From Tretioscincus oriximinensis (Eukaryota > Chordata > Lepidosauria > Squamata > Gymnophthalmidae), in assembly GCA_022410635.1 (NCBI GenBank), contig JAJVDF010000774.1, positions 94,930-158,929 of the forward strand: a stretch of DNA of 64,000 nucleotides, in the 5' to 3' direction. The translations under genes and the position numbers were made by a program. Shown here piece by piece: positions 10,948-22,646 of this stretch. The notes under the pieces were generated by a model. It searched no databases. It worked only from the letters and a program-made list of their open reading frames with translations, and was not told the DNA's origin. Numbering within the stretch: position 1 is the first letter of the stretch; the number at the start of each line of letters is the position of its first letter.

Positions 10948-13424
10948 TACAATCACTTGGTATTTCTGTTTTTCTCTTGAAATATTGGCAGTCTTTCCAA
11001 AAGCTCTAGATCAGGAGCTGCCCTTGTATTATATGTACAAAAGTATATAGCAGTACAAAAGACAGAAGAGTTCCTTGAGTAGAAAATGCAGGCACTATCA
11101 ATCAGAGAATGGCTAGAAAAGTTCTATTGTATAGGGGGAGTTAGAGTTATAAATTTGGAATCTCTGTGAGCAATTACACATTTCACTGACTTTTTGTTGC
11201 AAAGTTGTGTTGAGTTTTGTTAAGTACCACATCCACAGGGTCATTGCTCAATACTTGCAGTATATAAAGACACGACATGTCCAAGAGAAGCATAAATCCT
11301 GCAATTCATTTTGGAAATGCAATACAAGAGAGACTTGGTCTCGGAAGTGGTATAAGCAGTGTAGCAGAAAAGATTCTGACAGGTTGGTTTAGTAGTATTT
11401 GTTTTGTGATATTAAAGGCATCTTAGTCTAGGGACAAGGTTTATTACCTGGTGACAAACTCTTTAGAAGCCCTTGAACAATGGTCTGTTTAAATCCCCAT
11501 AGAACATTTTCAAAGATTGATATGCTGTGAAGATGATTCTTAGAAATATATATTGAAAGGTGGGAGGGAGGAAAGAGTATGTGAAGGAAGAAAGACCTAA
11601 GTAAAGGCAGACTAACCTTTTTAAAGGTAGAATAAATAATAAAAAATAATAATTAATATGTTATTTCATTTTCTCTTGAGCATAATGGAAGTCCACAAAT
11701 ACTAAATTTATTTTTCAGTACCCCTAAGTAAATCACCTTGTATGCAATAATGCCTCTAAGCAGCTATTGTAACATATTTTTACTGGTGGATTTTATTGTC
11801 CTATTTCTGATCTTTTTATAGTGATTTTATTATGACCAGTCTGAATCCTTTGGGTTTAGGACAGGATAGAAATGTAAGTAAGTAAATAAATAATAGTGAA
11901 TTCATTAAGCCATTTGTGATTGCCACAATGCTCCTATTATGGGTCCAAGAAAATTCCACTTGTTGACTCTTCAATTTACTTATCAATGTTGCTGAAGTTG
12001 CTTTGTGGTGTTTTTGATCTTAAATTCATAGCTTGAAAAAAGCTTGAAATTTTCAATCAAAAAGTGTTCTATGGTCCTCCTTTGGATGAAAAGATATCCT
12101 TTACCATGCTTGGTCATATTTAGACATGATGTCCAAATGCACAACAAGCAAATATTCAAACTAATTAGTCTTCCGTATCTGTATTGTGTAAGCTTTAAAC
12201 TATTCTGTTTTGTTTTCAGTATTTTGCGCTGGCACTAAGTCATAAACAAGAGTGAACCAAAAAAGGCTTCTTACTGGAGGTGAAACATGCAGAACTACAA
12301 CGTTTGCAGAATTTCCCAGTTGTTGATTTGAAATGAGGGACATGATTGGAGACAGAAAAGATACATATCCCTCAGGCTATGACCACAATAATTGCCTGAG
12401 CTTGTAATTAATTAAAAATAAATGATGGTGAACTGAGGCTAATGAGGGACACAGTGAAACAACATCTGAAAAACTGCAGCTTCAATGCTTTGCTCTGTAA
12501 CTGGGAGGTGAGAGCATACAAATTCCCATCTTGCGGTTCCTTCAAGTGGCTTTTGAATCTCTTTTATTCTTATGAAATAAAAATTTCATAAAAGGTCTGC
12601 TGTGTTTCAGCTGTCCAAAATTCAAGTTCACTGCTGCATATATTGCAGGGTAATTTTAGTGAGCTTCAGTATTAGACAATAAGGTTCAAGTTAGAAGAAA
12701 AGATGAGAAGAATTTATTATAACTTAAGCAATGTACAAGTCCCAATTAATAGACTTCCGTCAATTCAGCAGTGCAAAAGCATATCTTAACTCTTCAGAGA
12801 CTAAAAATAGATTAACGTAGAATCGACCAAATTAAAATATTGAATTGACTAGGTATTATAGCTGTGAGACCTTTGGGTACAAGGTGGAATGTATATGTAA
12901 GTAAGAGAGTAAATTAATGACCCCTAACCTCCATCTGAGGGATATTAGTCACAGAACACAAGGGAAATCTTTCAACTACTTCATCACTGAAGGAACTTCT
13001 CCAGATCTAAAAGTGCCCTCTATGGATATCAGAACAAAGTTTTTTGTTTGTATTTTTAGTTATAAATTAATATCTAAGTTTTTTCTTTTGTTGTAATGAT
13101 TTCTCTTTAAGTATTAAATTCCAAAGTATTCTATTCCCATGTATATATTTGTAATTAGTTTCCTTTCATAGATTCCAAATTTGGAACCTGGAATACATGC
13201 ATTTGGATAGGAAGAACTTTAGCAACAATATAAAGGAAAATATTCTCCTTGCATTTTAAACTCAAGTATTAGTAACTACATGGATAGTTTTTCTACTAAT
13301 AGTGCAGAAGTGCAGAAATAATCTGCTAGAATCATTTGGGGAGATCTTCAGGTGGTAACCAAGGACCTTCAGTGTGAAAAACAGATATTCATGAGCCACA
13401 GTAATTTTCAAGAGAAAACAAAGG
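10948..13424. other. mostly unique DNA with two LINE-type 3' tails
   Basis: No exon seen. Two short plus-strand 3' tails are visible. One at about 11815-11895 contains CCTTTGGGTTTAGGACAGG and ends TGTAAGTAAGTAAATAAA. The other at about 12835-12912 contains GAGACCTTTGGGTACAAGG and ends TGTAAGTAAGAGAG. Their shape (CCTTTGGG, a GGAT/GGTGGAATGT stretch, then a simple A/T/G tail) fits the 3' ends of squamate L2-like elements. Confidence 0.5.
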
Positions 13425-13800
13425 CTGCTTCCACACAGCGACACCCTGGAGGGGCTCCGCCAAATGGGATGGTGTGCTATCACACTCATTGTGCTGAAAC
13501 TGAATATTTCACTATGATTTCTTGAAGCAGAGAAGGGGTGATACAGCCATGGTACTTGCTGGTGATGAGATCCCATAGCTGTCTCTACTGCTATGCGAGC
13601 AGGACCTCCACATCTGGCTTGAGAACTGCTTGCAAAGTCTCATGAGACAAGCCACCCAGCCACCAATGGGAGCTACAGCAGTTTCCATGATGTTGCAGTG
13701 CTCCTCATTGCAGTGCTGTAAGATTGTATTTGGCAGTATGTTCCTGCTGGCAAACTTTGTTATCCATCTGTATTTCACATCATATTGGTTTAGGAAATAT
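13425..13800. other. possible TIR element start, otherwise unknown
   Basis: GGCTGCTTCCACACAGCG at 13425-13442 resembles the TIR motif shared by MITE-A, -B and -D. I found no matching opposite end, and the mariner MITE follows at 13802. The 99-103 codon frames on both strands here show no recognised domain. Confidence 0.3.
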
Positions 13801-13801
13801 A

Positions 13802-14008
13802 CAGGGTGCTTCAAAAAAATGTATACACACTGTGAACTTCCATTGAAAATTTATTTACTGTTCTACTGTTCTACAAAGTTAAATTTCAGGAAATTAGAAA
13901 GCTTAATGTCCAATGTAAATAAAANGTAAATAACAAATGAGTACAAGTCACTGATTCTGTACATTGTATGGAAGTTCAAAGTGTGTATACATTTTTTGAA
14001 GCACCCTG
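13802..14008. mobile_element. mariner-type MITE, copy 1
   Basis: A 207-bp element flanked by TA dinucleotides at 13800-13801 and 14009-14010. The left end CAGGGTGCTTCAAAAAAATG and the inverted right end CATTTTTTGAAGCACCCTG agree over about 40 bp, including GTATACACAC and GAACTTCCAT, with one indel and a mismatch. The TA duplication and CAGGGTG ends are typical of Tc1/mariner. The interior has no transposase. A second copy is at 22440-22644. The two copies share the left half but not the right interior. Confidence 0.92.
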
Positions 14009-14369
14009 TATAATAAAAAAGATACTGATAATTTGACAAATCATCCTCGTCTTGGGCATATTTGTTTATTTTACTTTGATGACAGACAGACATGTTTTAT
14101 CAGGAAAAAGGGCAGAAGTGCTACATCTTTAATGTTTGTAAAAAAAGAAGTTTCCATTCATAATGTTGACAACATTAGTTACAATTTCCTCTTTCGCACA
14201 TACATTAAAGATGCAGTATTTCAATCTTCTTTTTTTCTCATAACTGTTTTGTTTATTTATCCCTATGAATCTATACCCAAAGTTCTCAGGAAAACTATTA
14301 CAAACATAACTATGGTACAAATAAATTGGCTAAAAAAGTAACATTGCTTGCATGATATCATTTTTTTGA

Positions 14370-14815
14370 GAAAAAGAAATCCAGGGGAGATTTGAGAAAT
14401 TATAGACCTGTCAGATTAACATCTGTTATAGAACAGCAACTGGAAAGCAGTATTAATGATAAAATTATCAAATATATTTAGAAATGCAAGCTTTGCTCAA
14501 GGACAGCCAACATGGTTCCCACAAAAGAGAGGTTTTTTCCCCCTTATTAATCATTTAGAATGTTTTGAGTGTATCAGTAAGCATGTGGATAAAGGTGAAA
14601 GAGATTTAATAGGCTTCTCAAAAGACCTTGGATAAAGTTCCTCACGAAGGACTCAAGAATAAGCATAGTAGATGTGGAATTAGAACAGGTTCTCTTATAA
14701 ATAACCAATGTACCACAATGGTATAGGTAGGAAGTACCCCAAGGGTCTGTATGGGAATCAGAGCTTTTTACCATGTTCACTAACGAAATACTCTCCAGGA
14801 TTCCAACTGTTATCA
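14370..14815 (+). pseudogene. old CR1 LINE reverse transcriptase remnant
   Basis: Broken frames still read LRNYRPVRLTSVI (finger), a remnant of FEHVTKHVDKG-type sequence (CF-EC-ISKHVDKGER), then KFLTKDSR in place of KVPHE-type residues, and EVPQGSVW near 14735. This is the RT segment from motif 0 to just before the catalytic box. Many stops and frameshifts make it much older than the CR1 copies ending in ATTCTATG. No 3' end is attached. Confidence 0.75.
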
Positions 14816-15468
14816 TAGCTGACTTCTTATCTGGGGGTAATTTAGGTCCTCATATAAATGAGACAGAGATGTCTACTTTTAATGGCTATAGAGGAGAATA
14901 GTTTTCATTAGATGCAGCTTCTGATGCTTACGCGCCATGGGGAAAATCTCTTTTTAACACCCACTAACCCAGTTTTTATGAGAACCCTAGAGCAGATATG
15001 TGCTTTTTTTCCTGGTTCACTTCATTTTGAACTGAACTCCTAGAACTTGGTTCTTCAGACATTTNGGTTTTGACATCTACAACCTGTTCTTCACAGGGAA
15101 CAATGGATGGAAGTTCTGTGGGTGAGGGTAGCCTTGAATCAAGGGTATATTTAAACATCATGCTACAAGAAGGACTTTTCTGTTTCCCCTTCAGTCCCAC
15201 ATGCCAGTTTTGGAAACTCCAGTTCATACTGGTTGCAGCAACAATTTTCCTACAAGTTTAACCTGAAAGACCCATAATACCACAAAGCTTAATCTGGAGC
15301 TACCAGAATTGGAGTGAGTGTTTGGAAGACCCATGTCAGATCTTGGGATAATTAGACACAACCTTGTTTCTTCAGGATTTTTTCTCTACTGCAGCTTTAT
15401 GCTACTCTATCTGGATGCTGCAACAATCGACATATTTGGTGTCTAGTGGCAAGGTAATTGGCTGGACC
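14816..15468. other. no gene seen
   Basis: No recognised repeat or exon. Plus- and minus-strand frames of 63-83 codons around 14976-15261 carry no domain I can name. Confidence 0.5.
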
Positions 15469-15665
15469 TGATACTCTTCCAGACTTATGGTTCTCTTGAT
15501 GAGGATCAATCGCTCCATGCTCCAGGCAATATTTAGCATTACGAATCTAGTTTGGAAATTTCACCAGTCTACATGGGGCTAGTGCTAATCCAAGTGAGAT
15601 CTGCAGTGGTGGAGCATGGAGCGATTGATCCTCATCAAGAGAACCATAAGTCTGGAAGAGTATCA
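15469..15665. repeat. Perfect 56-bp inverted repeat with 85-bp spacer
   Basis: The left arm 15469-15524 (TGATACTCTTCCAGACTTAT...CGCTCCATGCTCCA) and the right arm 15610-15665 (TGGAGCATGGAGCGATTGAT...GGAAGAGTATCA) are exact reverse complements over all 56 bases by my reading. The spacer is 15525-15609. The arms resemble no repeat family I recognise and occur nowhere else that I noticed in the window. The origin is unknown: a template-switch duplication, a fold-back element, a hairpin RNA source or an assembly artefact. Confidence 0.93.
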
Positions 15666-17274
15666 CCTCTGTCTAGGAAATGATTCAGCATTGCTAACTA
15701 ACAGAGATGCATATAAACTTAAATAAGAAAGAGGAAAGAAGCCATTTCCACCTATGCCAACCCACAAATCAACACCAACACAGGTGGTACAAGAAGGCTC
15801 CCAAATCTTATTTCATCTGCCCACCTTTTTATGATGTACTTCAACATGGGTGGTTAAAGATCCATGGAAACAGGAACTCCTTATCAACCATGCAGAAGTC
15901 CAGCCATATAAATAAGAGGAAATAAGATTTCTTCCCCTGCATCCCTCACAACTTAACAATATGTATGATTGGNTGGGTAGGGGTTTGTTTGGGATTTTTT
16001 TGAACCATCACTTTCCTAGTTTCTTCCCTAAAAAGTTCAAAGTTCCTATCCCCACAAAGCAAAACAATAAATACATCTCAGATCTGAAATAATCTGGACA
16101 AATTTAAGATTCCTTTTATTCTGCTTCAGACAGGAAAGTCCCTGGATGGTCTAGAATGATATTTTTAATGTGGGTTCACCAAAGTGGGAATTGTTTAAAC
16201 CTTGTGTCACAATGAGAACTATATTAATTCACATAAAATTCCATTTGGAATGAGGAAAAGAAAAGAAAAGATGGACTAATTAAAGACAATAGAAGAAGAG
16301 AACAACAACAGACAAATTCCTGGAATATTAGAATACCATCAGAAGGGAGTAAAGAATACATTGGAATGAATACACTGTCTATTGATCTTACTCTCTCATA
16401 TGATATACTCANACACATATATTATTTGATTTTGTAGAAGTTATTGAAGCATATGCTATAGATTCCATATTACTCACACACAATTTCAGGACTACATTAA
16501 GTACAAACTGCAAAGGTGATTCCACCTCACTGACCATTTATTATAGTCTGCCAGGTACTTGACAAACCTCCTCATTCTTGATTGATCGGTTGATTGCAAT
16601 GCCATGATGTAGACTACTGTGCCAAATCATCTTCCTTTAATCTAGTCAATTAATGTGTATTTCTAAAGTAACTTTCCTTTTTAGCCCTCATCTTCACAGC
16701 CTAAGAGAAGCAACTTTTGAAAGCCTGGTGTCAGAACAGGATCCAAGATGTGGGACCTTTTAGGTTTCCTTCATATGCAGCCAAATAACAAACAAGAAAT
16801 ACCCAGTTCAATTAGCATTCTTGTGTTTGTACTTGTCAGTGTACCCCTATAGGCAACATGAAGATTCCAAAGATTTCCAGTTTTCACAGTGTTTGGAATG
16901 ACTGCTTTTGAGGAAGATTATTTCCAGACATTTTTTCCTGCAATGAAATAGAATATGTATACAAGGTAGCAGTGATATGTTGTCCACATGTCTCCATGGT
17001 CCAAAACACTGGCTTTGATGTCAAGATCTACAGTTATACCAATCTTAATCCACATTTTGAATTCCCTAAGTGTGGATCAAACATAACACGGGAAATATAA
17101 TTTAGCATAATCTGCACATGTATGCAAATGATAGGTCCTTAAATGGAGATTTCTTCCAGAATAACCCAAAATGTAACAAAAGAGCCAAACATAGAATTAA
17201 GGAATAGATCTTCTGCAAATATTCTTTGGAATTCAATAGATATTTAAGAGTACAAGTAAATAGGCATTTTTTCA
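15666..17274. other. no gene seen
   Basis: AT-rich DNA without a recognised repeat. The 72-codon frame at 15707-15925 has no identifiable homology. Confidence 0.55.
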
Positions 17275-17785
17275 TAATGGAGAGATTTACAACTGGAATT
17301 TCTCAAATTTCTGTCCTGGGATTAGTGTTTTTTAACATTTACTAATGTTAAATTTGCTAATGACACCAAATTGTACAAAGTGTGTGGAGGTGGAGGGGAG
17401 TAAAAAAAGTACTGTGGAGAGCTTCAAAAGGATTTCTAAATTCTGAAGGACTGGATAACAAAATGGGAAATGCCATTCAATGAAGCAAACGGTTCCACTG
17501 AAAGCATCAGGAGAGTGTGCATTTGCTGTATGAAAAAAGACAAAAGAATGTTAAGGATAATTTTTAAAACAATATTGAAAACATAATGCCCATATAAAGA
17601 GTGACAGTGCAATCACATAAGGTATACTGTGTGTAGTTTTGGTACTGCAATTCAAAGGTGATATTGAAAAAATAGGAGGAAGTTCAGAAAAGGCCAATGT
17701 AGATTGCTGAAAGGCTTAGTTACTATGTTCTGAACATCTCTATAAGAAAAAGCTCAATGTAATATCTGGAGCTATTTAATTCAGA
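17275..17785 (+). pseudogene. old CR1 LINE ORF2 remnant
   Basis: Fragmented frames resemble the CR1 palm and connection. VKFANDTKLYKVCGGG replaces a KFADDTKL block, with Asn at the first catalytic Asp. It is followed by LQKDF and WITKWEMPFNEA, then a decayed segment and GDIEKIGG with EKANVD in place of LEKVQRRATKM. It is highly eroded and has no 3' end. Confidence 0.7.
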
Positions 17786-19170
17786 GTGCATCCCCACTTG
17801 CGATATTTAGCAAGATAGAAGAAACATCATTTTCCATCCACCACAAGAGATCACACATGTACAGCGATCCACTTGCAGAATTTCCATCCATCACAGGCTG
17901 TGCGAGTCAACATTGGATATTTGTAGAATCTGAAAGGAAGCTTTGTGGGGACATTCAGTAGACAGAACAAAGCAAATTTGTTGGCTCTCAGCTTGCAGAG
18001 AATGCTGGGAATTGTAGTAACAGAAGCACAGCAATGCCTTGTGGGGCTCGTCATGTGATGAGAATGCTAGACAATAAGGTAGGTGGAGGCGGATGGTGAA
18101 TATATTATAAAAGAAATAGCGAGGCAAATCATAAGGTAGGGAAGGGGACCTTAGAAAGAAGTGAGAGGCAACATAATAGAAAGATATAGAATTATGCACA
18201 TGTGGATAAAATACATTAAAATAAGTGTTGCTCTTTGCCAATATGCTAGAACCAGAAGTCACGAAGTGAAGTTAATGGATTAGAACAAAGAAAAGGTTGT
18301 TTGTTGTTTTTATACATTGCATATTTAAATGTTTGAATTCATTATTAACAGTTGTGCTGTTGAGCACCACTTTGGATAGCTTCAAAAAGGGCCTTCAAAA
18401 AGCCCTGATGATAATCCAACTCACAGATGCAATTTAAAGTTGTGTCCCAAACCTGTCTTCTACCCCACCGCACCCCTCCCCTCCCCAACTCAACCCTACT
18501 CAAACCCTGTTCCCCCTCAAACTCCTCCAACAACATTTCAAATCAATTGTGAAAAAAACAAAAATGGGACAACTGTATATGAAAATAGGCACAAACACAC
18601 CTTAGTTAAAATTCAAATGTTAATCAAGATAACAGAAACAAGATAAGCTAATCAAGCTGGCCAAGCCATGAGAACAATGCTGACAGAGCCTAATGTAATC
18701 AACTATCCTCCAAAATTTGTGAAGGCTGACAGTATGTGAACCTTCCTTGAGGTGAACTTCAAGCAACCCTTCCTGAGTCAAATCAATTCTTCCTGAGCTT
18801 CTGGCACCCGGCTGTTGCCTGAACAGAAATATTCTTTTTAGAAAATACCAGATAATACAGCACATTCTGATATCAATACGATGCCAAACTTCTAGCTCAT
18901 TGTATTCTTTTAAAAAGCCATTCTTTTCATGAGCAGTTTAGAATGTGCCACCAAGTTAGTGCAGTACTTAAAAAGATTTTAATTTGCTGCTGGCCTTTGT
19001 TAATCCCATCAAGAGGAAGGCTTCCTTTTCAGAAAGGAGACAAAGATCCTTCTTTATGCATTTTGAAGCTTGGGCTTGCTCAGGGAAATCCAATATAGTT
19101 TTCTGTTTGGTTCGTTTTAATTATAATTTGGATGCAAAGTTCAAAGTTTTTATGGTCACCTTTGCACATC
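17786..19170. other. unclassified, includes a core shared with 39.9 kb
   Basis: TGCATCCCCACTTG at 17787-17800 and an inverted partner CTTTGTGGGGACATTCAG near 17941-17958 look like degenerate TIRs. The stretch 17995-18075 (GAATGCTGGGAATTGTAGTA ... AGCACAGCAATG) resembles 39892-39972. No exon or coding domain was found; the minus-strand frame at 17891-18262 (123 codons) has no recognisable motif. Confidence 0.4.
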
Positions 19171-19173
19171 TAA

Positions 19174-19864
19174 GGGTGTGTTCACATGGCTATTTTATGC
19201 TTCCGTTATAGCACCATTTTGAAGGTGATGTCACACGTGTTAAGCGTGTATGAGTAAAACTTCCGCAATAAAGGCCATTTATTCCACAATAAACTACTGC
19301 TCGGATAATCAGGAATAATTGCGGAGAACATCCGAAACCTCACAGCTAACCTCCATCACCTCGTAGCCAATTCCCTTCCTCTCCCATGTGACCATTATTA
19401 GTGCGAGAGACAGGAGGGGACTGGGTAACGTTTTGGGACAGAGCTTGGCCACCCACATGCCAAAATATCCCAAAACGTTACCAAGACCTAGGCTCTGTAT
19501 AGATGGGACCAGCAGAANGCAGCCGTCTCCCCTCCTTCAGCTGAATTCCCTGCAGATCAGCTCTGCCTGCTGTCAAATAGATCGGCTGAGGGGAGGAGTA
19601 GGTTTTGTTCCTCTTCCTTTTGCAAAGCCGATCTCCAGGCAGAAGCTCCCAAAAGTAGGCGGAGAAAAAGGCTTCTCATGACACGCAGCTGGCTGATCGG
19701 CTCTGTTGGACTGGCTTCGTATCACGAGAAATCATGTATACATGTGAATAGACACGCCATTGTATATTCCGGAATGTAGCTTTATTGTGTGAAGGGATAA
19801 GCATTTGCTATATTCCGGAATATAATTTTTTTTTCAGGTTTTACCTTGCCGTGTGAATGTAGCC
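19174..19864 (-). mobile_element. MITE-A, most complete copy (Harbinger-like, TAA target)
   Basis: A 691-bp element between TAA at 19171-19173 and TAA at 19865-19867. The left end GGGTGTGTTCACATGGC and inverted right end GGCTACATTCACACGGC match at 12 of 17 positions, with most differences transitions. The right side carries TATATTCCGGAATGTA (19763-19778) and TATATTCCGGAATATA (19809-19824), 46 bp apart. A perfect 15-bp inverted repeat (GGTAACGTTTTGGGA, 19424-19438 and 19468-19482) lies internally. There is no transposase frame. A 3-bp TWA duplication and GG..CC ends are features of PIF/Harbinger, so that assignment is inferred. Confidence 0.85.
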
Positions 19865-19867
19865 TAA

Positions 19868-20004
19868 GGCCCTGTCCCCACTGAGCCTTCTTCTTGGTTA
19901 TATCTCAAAATAGGAATGTGCCATCTATAGCCTACACTGGCATGTGGATGACCAAGCTCTGTACTGAGATACAAGCCAGAATAAGGCTCAGTGGGGACAG
20001 GGCC
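19868..20004. mobile_element. 137-bp Harbinger-like MITE
   Basis: The ends GGCCCTGTCCCCACTGAGCC and its exact reverse complement (19985-20004) form perfect TIRs that continue imperfectly for about 40 bp. TAA is present on both sides (19865-19867 and 20005-20007). The left TAA is also the right flank of the MITE-A element, so the two sit back to back. There is no coding capacity. Confidence 0.92.
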
Positions 20005-20007
20005 TAA

Positions 20008-21339
20008 GAAGCATGTGAAACAGTTTCCACATTGTAACATCAGGCCTTGAGTCCTGGAAANTCCTTGCTTTGGGTGTCATCATCTTAATAATTTGGGGCA
20101 CAGTGTGAAGTTGCACATAACAGTTAATGCCTTGAATTTGTGACATATACATGAAATCCATGGCATGTGGAGACCCCAATCAAATGTCATATGCGTCTAA
20201 AGATTATCTGTTCATTGACTTCCTTATGAAGCTGGATAGTCACATTAACAACAGGCTGCTAGACTTCATGGGTAATGGTCTGATCCTATCCTTCTTGTGT
20301 CTTAGATCTGTTACTAGATGAGGGTCTCCCAGATTTGAGGTGAAATCAAGGAAAAGGGCTAGATGAAAGTGAAAACAGAAAAAAAACCTTTTAGAAACCA
20401 TAATGATGGTCTGCACATTTTTGGAATTCACATAATACTCATTTGGATTTATGCCCCTCCATCTTTGAGTTCTCTAAAACTAGAACACTTAATACCTGTC
20501 ACACAATAGTTTCTTACACTCTATAAAATCATATGCTGAAATGTCACCACAAAAGCCACATAACAAAAGACATGTCAAGACTATAAACTCTTTGCTGTAT
20601 CTTTAGGCTCCCAATTTGTCATTTTTACAACACATTTCCTATTCTGTCTTTTCTTTCTCTCCCTCATTTTTAACAGTGTATTTTGCAATTAGATTGATTC
20701 TAGAGGGTTATGTTTTTCCATTCGTGTTTAGAAAATTTAGCTACACCTGCTGTTAAAATTATTCTGTTGAGCCATCCTTTCTTTTCAGTGAACAGAAACT
20801 GTTTAAAGAAACTTTTGCAATTTATATTTCTGGGTAATAAGCAGTTCAATACCATAAAATAATTCCTCTTTTTATTCTAGTCCACAGGAAAGTGGTCTCT
20901 GTCTGAGAAGTTACTGCTGATATGAATAATGCATATAAAATTGTTTTGCTTTTACTACTGAATGTGGGAAATAGAAATCACATTGTACTTATCAGCCTCC
21001 CCAAAAAATTAAAAGATGGGTAGTAAGCCAGACCATAATAAGCAAACTGGGTTCATTAAGAACTAATAGAATACTAAATGTGAAAGCAAATTGCAGCTTT
21101 TTATTATTGGCTACATAGTTTGCAGCTTTCCATACTATGAATGTGAAAAGAACAAATCTGAATATATAAGAGCATTGCATAGGAGTGGTGGATGATATCT
21201 TCATATCATAATATGCTGTTTTGGCTTTGACAGATGCAAAAGGATCCGTCAGCAACAGGATAGTCAAACACCAGCTCTGAGACCATCTCCCATCAAACCC
21301 TGCCATCAATTTTTTGGTTCCGATGATGGACTCAAATTG
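20008..21339. other. no gene seen, weak CR1 trace
   Basis: At 20245-20312 the words GGCTGCTAGACTTCATGG and GGTCTGATCCTATCCTTCTT resemble a very old CR1-clade 3' end. Otherwise it is AT-rich, with no exon seen. The part just before 21340 may be the diverged C-terminal end of the L2 element that follows. Confidence 0.45.
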
Positions 21340-22085
21340 TGACTGTGCAAAATTTGCTCAATAGTTTTTTGGCATTGGGCCCAAGTTATTTAGGGTCTTG
21401 TAAGTTAAAGTCAATACCTTGAATTGGGCTCGGTAGCAACCTGTCCAATCTGGAAGTTACCAGAGCATGGAAGTGGCTGTAACCATACAAAATTGGAAAT
21501 AGGTACCCCTAGCCCCCACCTTTACCTGATCTTCAAGCATCAGTGCAAGGTCCAGAAGCAACCCCATATTACACACCTGTGCTTTATAGGGCAATTCAAC
21601 ACCATTGAATATAGGGTACCTCCCACCTTCATTGACTCAACTCTCTGTGTCACACAGCAATTCTATCTTGTCTGGATTCAGTTTCAATTTGTTGCTCCCC
21701 ATTGAGCCCATTATTGCCTTCAGGCACCTGTTAAGCACTTCAACAACCTCTCCTGATGCCGGTGGAGCAGAGAGACAGAGCTGACAGCATATTGATGACA
21801 CTTCAATTCTCCAGAAAACCTCTCTCAGCGGCTTCATATAGTTGTTGAAGAGCATGGTATATGGGATCGATTCCTGAGGAACACCACGAGTGAGTCAAGC
21901 AAGGTGACACCGACCTTGCCATCAACTCCTAAACCCCGTAGCATATCCAAAATACCATGATCAATAGTATCAAAATCCACTGAGAGATCCAGAAGAATCA
22001 ACAGAGTGTACACCACCTGTCCCTCTCCAGGGTGCAACAGTGATTTCTGTGCCATGGCCAGGGATGAATCCAGATTGAAGTGGTC
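21340..22085 (-). pseudogene. L2-clade LINE, antisense RT remnant
   Basis: Minus-strand frames show LLILLDLSVDFDTIDHGILD (motif A of L2-type RT), LRGLGVDGKVG, then NNYMKPLREV. After YMKPL the expected YADD box is gone: QYA-type codons run straight into QLCLS with a frameshift, so the catalytic site is lost. There follow VEVLNRCLKAIMGSMG, NKLKLNPDKIELL and a decayed C-terminal block ending near FKVLTLTYKTLNNLGP. Only the RT and C-terminal part is present, with no endonuclease. Confidence 0.88.
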
Positions 22086-22439
22086 TTTTCCATTCTGTTT
22101 TCTTCTATTTCTTTGCATTGCTCACTTAAGAAAGCCTTGGTATTTATATTTGCTATTCTCTGGAAATCTCTGCATTTATTTGGGTATATCTTTCTCATTT
22201 TCTGTTGCCTTTCACTTCTGTTCTTCAAGTATTTACAAAGCCTCATTAGACAGTCATTTTGCTTTCTTGCATTTCTTTTTCTTTGGGATTTTTGCTGCTT
22301 CCTCTTGTATAATATTATGAACTTCTTTCCTTATTTCTTCAGTCGTTCTGTCTTCCTGATCTAATTTGTTTAATATTTTCTAATAATTAATTCTTTTAAT
22401 CACCTTATATAATTTTTCCTGTTGAGTTTTTCTGTAATA
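22086..22439. other. no gene seen
   Basis: T-rich on the plus strand, which produces two long Phe/Leu-rich frames with no domain. No repeat was recognised. Confidence 0.5.
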
Positions 22440-22644
22440 CAGGGTGCTTCAAAAATATATATACACAAACTTTGAACTTCCATATAAATTTTTTTTACTG
22501 TTCTACAAAGTTAAATTTCAGTATTACGTTTTATTTACATTGGACTTTAAGCTTTCTAATTTCCTGAAATTTAACTTTGTAGAACAGTAAATAAATTTTC
22601 TATGGAAGTTCACAGTGTGTATACATTTTTTTGAAGCACCCTTG
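22440..22644. mobile_element. mariner-type MITE, copy 2, near-complete palindrome
   Basis: A 205-bp element with TA on both sides (22438-22439 and 22645-22646) and CAGGGTGCTTCAAAAA ends; the right end has one extra T. The two halves are inverted copies for about 80 bp each. They include a perfect 25-bp arm at 22497-22521 and 22564-22588 (containing TACAAAGTTAAATTTCAG), leaving a loop of 42 bp. It would fold into one long hairpin. Copy 1 at 13802 keeps the left half but has a different right interior. Confidence 0.93.
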
Positions 22645-22646
22645 TA

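Noticed and set aside
10536..11009. 157-codon frame, the longest in the window
   Set aside because: It is the C-terminal end of CR1 ORF2 plus its 3' UTR, not a host gene.
17891..18262. 123-codon minus-strand frame as an exon
   Set aside because: No domain, no coding-like composition, and part of it overlaps the sequence shared with 39.9 kb, which points to a repeat.
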